Assembly: GCA_020718525.1 (NCBI GenBank)
Contig: DYRX01000247.1
Span: 1 to 6,483 of the forward strand
DNA: 6,483 nt
Origin: Victivallis vadensis
Lineage (GTDB): Bacteria; Verrucomicrobiota; Lentisphaeria; Victivallales; GWF2-50-93
Direction: 5' to 3'
Position 1 is the stretch's first letter. The number at the start of each line of letters is the position of its first letter. Under the pieces are notes generated by a model that searched no databases, was not told the DNA's origin, and worked only from the letters and a program-made list of their open reading frames with translations. Made by a program: the position numbers and the translations under genes. Positions 1 to 6,200 of this stretch are shown piece after piece.

Positions 1-23
1 CCACTTTCGCCGAAAATGGCACG

Positions 24-46
24 AGGCTCTTTCGGCGAAAGAGCCT
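24..46. terminator. GC-rich hairpin, possible weak or bidirectional terminator
   Basis: GGCTCTTTC pairs with GAAAGAGCC across a three-base loop, plus an outer A-T pair (ten pairs in all). On the minus strand it lies about 215 bases after the stop codon and is followed by a weak T-rich stretch ending in ATTTTC; on the plus strand it is followed by TTACTTCATT. Neither side has a strong T-tract, so factor-independent termination is only possible, not shown. Confidence 0.35.
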
Positions 47-96
47 TACTTCATTCTGCAAGATGGCCTAAACACCCAGCTTAACGGTTACAAAAA

Positions 97-126
97 ATCA
101 GTGTTCATCAGTGTACATCTGTGGTT
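97..126. repeat. Three tandem 10-bp units
   Basis: Three adjacent 10-base units fit the consensus ATCWGTGKWY. The minus-strand reading, of the kind AACCACAGATG followed by AACACTGAT, looks like a dispersed intergenic element that recurs in many environmental bacterial genomes. A run of six T's follows on the minus strand. I see no open frame in it. Confidence 0.55.
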
Positions 127-154
127 AAAAATCCTTTTCTGCCTCTGACCATAA

Positions 155-167
155 ACAGTTAAACTGT
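155..167. repeat. 13-nt palindrome
   Basis: ACAGTT, one base A, AACTGT. Both arms match perfectly. No T-tract follows on either strand, so it is a poor terminator; it may be a regulatory palindrome or part of the repeat-rich intergenic tract. Two flanking 8-bp blocks (TAACGGTT at 82-89 and AACCGTTA at 169-176) are also inverted copies of each other. Confidence 0.4.
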
Positions 168-218
168 AAACCGTTAGCATTTTGCACTTCAGGGGAAGGA
201 CTTTCCAGCTTTCTTCCG

Positions 219-252
219 CTCAATATTCATTATTGAAATTCAGTATTCAATA
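219..252 (-). repeat. Degenerate 7-bp tandem repeat near the stop codon
   Basis: Read on the minus strand, about five units follow a TATTGAA-like consensus (a unit close to TACTGAA and others drifted, one shortened to six). They begin seven bases after the stop codon. The stretch is strongly AT-rich compared with the gene. Confidence 0.5.
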
Positions 253-259
253 TTTACAA

Positions 260-3200
260 TCAGTCTTCCTTTTTGGGAAAGACGAAGCTTCTTTTCTGGA
301 AGACAGGGACTCTCACGGCGCCCTCGTATTCACCGATCATTATACGGAGATCGAGACCGTCTTGACCGTCGAGGAGATCTTCGAAATCGCATCCTGTGAG
401 CTTCAGCTTCCAAACACCTGGATTTTTCGTGAAGTCCATGACAAGCGCCAAGTTCCTTGTATTGCCCATTTTGGCTTTGATGGAATGCTTCATGAAGTCC
501 GGTGTCACAGTCCAGGTGGCGGGATCGAAGTCGGCAAGATCATACTCCGCATCGTCAATGAGAATCAGGACGGCATCGTTATCCGGATCAATGTCAATGG
601 AGTCGCAGAATGCCTTGGACACAGACAATGCGTCTTTCCCATCTTTGTCTGTGAGCATTTTGCCTTTTAGATCGGCGATGTCGAAGCCGCTCCATTCCAT
701 CCCGTCCGGATCCAGCGGTGACACTGGGTTGCTTCCGTCTTTGTTCGAAAAGCTCCAGGACACCTGCTCGTCCGCGTCTATATTCTGGGATAGCAGTTCT
801 CCGTCAATGTCAAGGGCAACGTCAATTCCGTCGAAATTGTCAATCAGTCCCTTTATATTCGCCTTTGAAAGAATGAAGCTCCACTCCATTTTTTTGAAAT
901 CAAAAATGAGGCTGAACTTATTGCTCTTGTCTGCGTCCTGACCTTTGTAGCTCGTCTTTGTGTCGGATGATTTGCATTCTCCTTCAATGTCGAGGGAGAA
1001 GTCGTCGAAATAAATCGCTATGACAGAGTTTTCATCGGGCTTTTCAAGTCCTGCAGGAATAGTTCCCTTCGTGACGGAGATTTTGTCCTTCAATTCGGAC
1101 GAGTCATCAATTTGGATTTTCAGCTTGGTCTTTTCCGCGTCGAAAATCACACCGTATTGATCCTCGGAGAAAATGGCAAAGATCTCCGCATCGCCAGTCA
1201 AAGTAACCGTGGTGTCGGAGGAAAGGGGATTTGCGAATTTCGCATTTGGGGAAGACGACTGCCATCTCATGAAGGTGAATCCGGGCGCAGGGTCGGCGCT
1301 GATGCCTTGCGGCACGCCCTGTGCAACGGTGACAGTTCCAGAGACAGGATCGGTGTCTCCCCCGTCTTCTGGAACGGACGAAATGGAAAGTTCGGCAGTG
1401 GCAGACTCTATGATTGAAAATTTTCCGCTGGCACCGGAGACGGTGTAGTCATCGCCGCTAAGGACTTTGATGTAGAATCCGGTCCCGGGCTTTATGGGAC
1501 TGCCCGCTTCGCCTGCAGGAGGAATTTCCCAGGAAAAGATTCCGTCGTCGAATTCTATGATGCCGATCCAGTCAATCTCCGCTCCATTCTGGTAGAGATA
1601 GATGTTCAGATAGCTGATGTCTCCTGTGCTTGTCCAGGTCACATCATGCGTGCTTCCCAGAAGCCAGGCGGCGCCTTCCAAGGGGGAAGTGACGACAATG
1701 GACGCGTCTGTTCCCGTTATGGAAAAGTATTCGTCGCTTTCATCCGATACTGGAGTGCCAGGCTTGGATATGCGTATTTTATAGAATGCGCCAGGCGTCA
1801 GTGCGGTCTTTTCCGGGATTTGCCAGTCGAGAGTTCCGCCGCTTGCAGTTTCGCTGATGGTGAGAACAGACACGCCCTGCTTCAGCAGTTCGACTTTGAG
1901 ACTGGTATCCACGTCGTCAAGAGTCCAACTTATCGTCTTTGTCGAGCCGCATGGCCACTGTTCGCCGCCATTGGGGGAAGTCGCGGTGATGAGACCGATC
2001 TTTGTGAAATTCGCAGTCAGCGTCGAGTTGCCGGAAATCGTTACTGTTGTCTTTTCTGAATTCGCATCGCCCAAAACTGCGTTAGCATCGGCAGTCCAGT
2101 TTGCAAAGGCGTATCCGGCGTTTGCAGTGGTGCTGATATTCTGGACGACGCCCGCATTGACCGGATGGGTTCCGACTGCAGGGCTGGTCGTTCCTGATCC
2201 AAGCGGAGAAACTGCCACGGTCAGATTGAACTGCTCCGCGTTGGAGGTAAAAGTCGCGGTAATTGTCGTGTCGCCGTAGAGCGTGGCAGTGGTGCTTGCG
2301 GAATTCGCATTTGCAAAGACTGCCGTGCCATCCGGGGTCGAAATCCATTTGGCAAAGCTGAAGTCTTTTGCAGGGTTTGCGGAAATATTCTGGGCGTCTC
2401 CTGCATTCACGGTCTTAGTCGTTCCAGCAGAAGGACTTGTGCTTCCTCCGTTCGCCGGGGCGACAGCCATGCTCATTTGCACCGTGTCTGGAAGATCAAA
2501 TTGAAATTCAATCGATATCGTTCCCTCGTTCGAGTCAAGGCTTCCGTCATTCGCCTTGTATTTGAAGGTGTCGGAGCTGATTCCCGGGGAAATAGAGGGA
2601 GTGTATGTCACAATGCCGCCGTCGAGAACAGCCGTGCCGTTTGCAGGCGCCTGCGTGATCGAATAGCTGAGTTCGTCTCCGTCCTCGTCGTCTGCGTCGA
2701 GCATGATCTCGGACGCGCCCGCTTCGAGGAGCAAGGTGTTCACATCTCTTGCGACGGGAGCATTGTTTGAGAACGTCCATGTTCTGCTGTTGTTGGATGT
2801 GTCAGGATCAATGAAATTGCTGGCTTCGAAGCTTGCCCTGAAGCTGTAGTCGCCCTTGGCCGGAGGGGTATATTCGGCGCTGATCTTGTATTCCGCGAAT
2901 GGGGGCAGGTCGAATGCCGCCTCGGAGAGGAGACTCTCCGCCACGCCGGGAGCCGTCACATAAAGCTTGAGACTGCAGTTGGAGTCAATTCCCTGATTGC
3001 GGACAGACAGCAAGAGCTTGTTTGCCTTGCCAATCTGTGGAAATGCCGGATTCCCAGCAATCGGATCAGTTCCTGGAAGATGGAAAGAGATAGCATTTTC
3101 AGCGATGGAGAGATCGGGCGCGGCTTGACCGGCAGTGACAGTGACTGATTTTTCGCCTGAGGCACCAGCCGAATCTTTGGCACTGAAGCTGAGCGTGTGA

Positions 3201-6200
3201 ACTCCATCGCTCAGGACTATCCCTTCAAGCAGGGTGCCCGCTCCTAGAATTCCGTCAACAGAGGAGGTCCAAGTCATCTCGGCGGGAATCCCGTCTTCGA
3301 CATCGAAAGCCGTGGCAGACAGTGTCCACGCCATTCCTGTCTGGGCTGAGGCTCCATTTTGCGGCGATGCTATGGAAACAGACGGAGCGTGATTGCCGAG
3401 AGAGTAGCCGTCGAGGATCTTTTCCGTCTGAGTGAATCCGTTTGCGGAGACAAGCTTGAATGAGATTGTGCCAGAGGAGACTAGAGACTCTGTCTGCACT
3501 TCAAGTTCTCCGTCATTGAACTGGGCGCCGCCGATCGGGAGCCAGTCCGTTCCTCCGTCATAGGAGCAGTATAGCTGGTGGAGGATAGGGCTGGAAGCCA
3601 TCTCGCGGGAAGCGATGCGTCTTCCAGACTTGGAGGGCGTGGCGGAGAAATTCAGTTTGACAGTGTCACCCTGGATTGGACCGGCCGGAGGCCCCTGAAA
3701 TGCATTGCTGATCATGACGCCCGGGTTGTCTGAGTCAAAGAAGACCTTTCCCTGGGCGTCCCTGAGTTCATATCTGGCGCATTCCTCTTTGACGTCGAAG
3801 GTCTGGAACCAGGGCCAGCTTTCTGACGCCTGTCCGCTGAAGACGCAGTCCGCGGTCTGTATTTCCTTCCCAGCCTCGTCGCAGGCGATCAATGTCGCGC
3901 TGAGCTTCTGCTCACCTTCGCGAATTTCGCAGATGAGCTCGCCGGCATGCCTGCAGAAAACAGTTCCCGGCGCTATCGCTGAATTTTTCAAGAGCCCCGA
4001 GAAGAAGACTCTTTTATATCCTGCTGGGACCGGCTTTGGTGGATTTGGATTTGTCCCGAGCAGTTTGTCCAGGCCTTCATATACTTTCTTAAGCGAGGAC
4101 TTGACTGTCCACTGTGCGCTTTCTATTCCCATGAAGTCGAAGAGGACTCCATATCTGTTTACTGGAATATGCCTGTATCTTCTCATTATGCCCTGGGAGC
4201 GTGGGGCGCCTGCATCTGGCTTGAAGCAGGTGAGCCCGTGGACATAGGCGCCAGCATCGTATTCGATTTGATTTCCCTCCGCGTCGGGACCGCTTGGCAA
4301 ATCGTATTGTTCGGCACCCTGCACGTAAAGCCCTATGGAATGGCCAAGCTCGTGGACTGACGAAAAAAGGGCATCCTCGCGGACTATCGAGATTCTGGGA
4401 TAGTCCGAGGCGTTCAGCCCTTTCTCCTTTATCGAGCCGGCCGGAACAATCGCGACATATCTGTCAATCGGCTTGTTGTTGACAAGAGCATTTGCAAGAT
4501 AAGAGGACATTGCCAGCTCGTATGTGAGCCCCATCTTGAATCCAGTTCCCCAGACGCTCGAGACCGCCCCCCAAAAACTGTATGCCGGCAGGCGGATGAC
4601 TTCCAGCTCCTCATCGGGCTTTAGCGGCCATTTCTGCGTCAGGTCATTCTGTATCGTGCGGACAGCGTCGGCAAGATTGCCAGGATCAATGTAGTGCTTG
4701 TATCCAATCGCCATGATGTTGATTGGAAGAACTGCAACTCTTAGCTTTCTTGCGAATGGATTCTTGAAGGTCACATAGAAGTAGCTCGGCTCCTCCTTGT
4801 CATAGCCAACGCCGTCGTAGCCTGTAACGCCGGTGGTGTCGCAGAAGAGCCTGACGAGGGTGTCTGCTTCGACATAGGTCTTGTCTGCCGGAACAATAAA
4901 ATTGAGAGTTCTTTCATCGGGTCTTTCGCGCGACTCGGTCTTACTGCTATCGTCTCCGTACATTCCGTAGTCCCGCCGAACGACGAGGGAAGGATTTACC
5001 GGATAGATTTTTTCACCGTTCCATTCGATATGGAATTTCAGCGACTCCAAGCTCTTGACATTTGTTCTGACATCAAATGAGATCATTGTCTCGCGGCCTT
5101 TTCTCATGAGATACTCTGCGCCATTGCTCCAAGTTGGAATCGGGAGCAGGATATTCTGGCCGATAACTTTTTCCGCAACCCAGATCTGTGGAAAGGCACG
5201 TGGCTCAGTTCTTGACGAAATTTTGTCCATAGCCTGGCTTGTGCCAAGAAGATTTGTCACGGTGAGCGGAGTACTGCTCGCGCCATTAATCCCCAGCCAT
5301 CCGTAGCCGGATGCCAGCAGACCTTTTTCGTAGCCGAAATAGCATGAATCGGCGGTGGGCTTTGCCGAACCAGAGACGAGGATGCCATCGCCTGACCAGA
5401 AGTGGCATTTCCTGAAATCAATGGCTCCGGCGCCGATCTTGTTGTCAATCTGGACGTAGGTTCTGAAAACGCAGTCGCTGAACTTGACAGGAGCAGAAGG
5501 CTGGGCAACGACGTTAAGCTCCTTGTTGAAGAATTCGCTCGTAGATATGTCCGTCGAGTTCAGCGCGTTGAAGGTCGGATTGCTGTATTTTGAGAAAAAG
5601 AGGGAATCCGAAACCGTGATTCTGCCGATCTGCTCGGTGGAGCTCCATGCACCGCCGAAATTGGAGCTTCCGTCGAATCGGCAGGTGATCACCTCGACGC
5701 TGTCAAGGGATTTCATCGAGCAATATGTGTCGTAGGTGACGCCCGCGAATACGCAGTTGTTGAGCTTGAGACTGCCCTTGCCAAGCTCTTTCCCCTCGAC
5801 ATCGAAGCCGAGGAACTCGCAATTTTCTATTACAAGATTCGCCGAGTCATTCAGTGCAAAATATGTTTTCCATACGGGGTTCTGCCAGGGAGTCCCATCT
5901 GTGTTGTTTGCCTTGACATTTTTGATTGTGACCGAAACTCCAGCAGGAATTTCCATCGCCGCTCCTCCGAAATCCAGCTCATTGAGACTTGCCGGGTCAG
6001 ATCCTTCGATGAGACAATTGAACTTGGGTTTTCCCCTGATTTCCTTTGATACGGCGTAGTCATCCCAAATTGATTCATACGTGGTATTTCCATTTGTATC
6101 AATAATCTTGAGCCGCATTTTGAAAGCGACTGAATTGCCAGGACTGCTTATCGGGACTTCCCTCTCCCCGGTCAGCGTGAGTGAGCCGGATTCGAGAATG

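Noticed and set aside
155..167. Rho-independent terminator at the 13-nt palindrome
   Set aside because: The stem is six AT-biased pairs with a single-base loop, too tight and weak, and is not followed by a T-run on either strand.
1..259. A small gene, tRNA or CRISPR in the left flank
   Set aside because: No cloverleaf, no repeat-spacer pattern of CRISPR length and no start with a ribosome-binding site could be found; the repeats are 7 to 11 bases and direct or palindromic, not separated by unique spacers.
182..670. Plus-strand open frame starting in the left intergenic region
   Set aside because: Most of its length overlaps the gene in antisense, it begins inside repeat-rich spacer, and its sequence has no recognisable domain; I see no ribosome-binding site.
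396..941. Plus-strand open frame of 181 codons opposite the C-terminal repeats
   Set aside because: It is fully antisense to the duplicated C-terminal domain; its product shows no family motif.
3705..4247. Plus-strand open frame of 180 codons opposite the peptidase region
   Set aside because: It lies entirely within the confident minus-strand gene, lacks a recognisable domain or ribosome-binding site, and is the kind of antisense frame expected from codon use.
5234..6031. Assigning the beta-helix to a specific pectate lyase or glycoside hydrolase family
   Set aside because: The rung pattern supports the fold only; no catalytic residue set that I can identify is visible.
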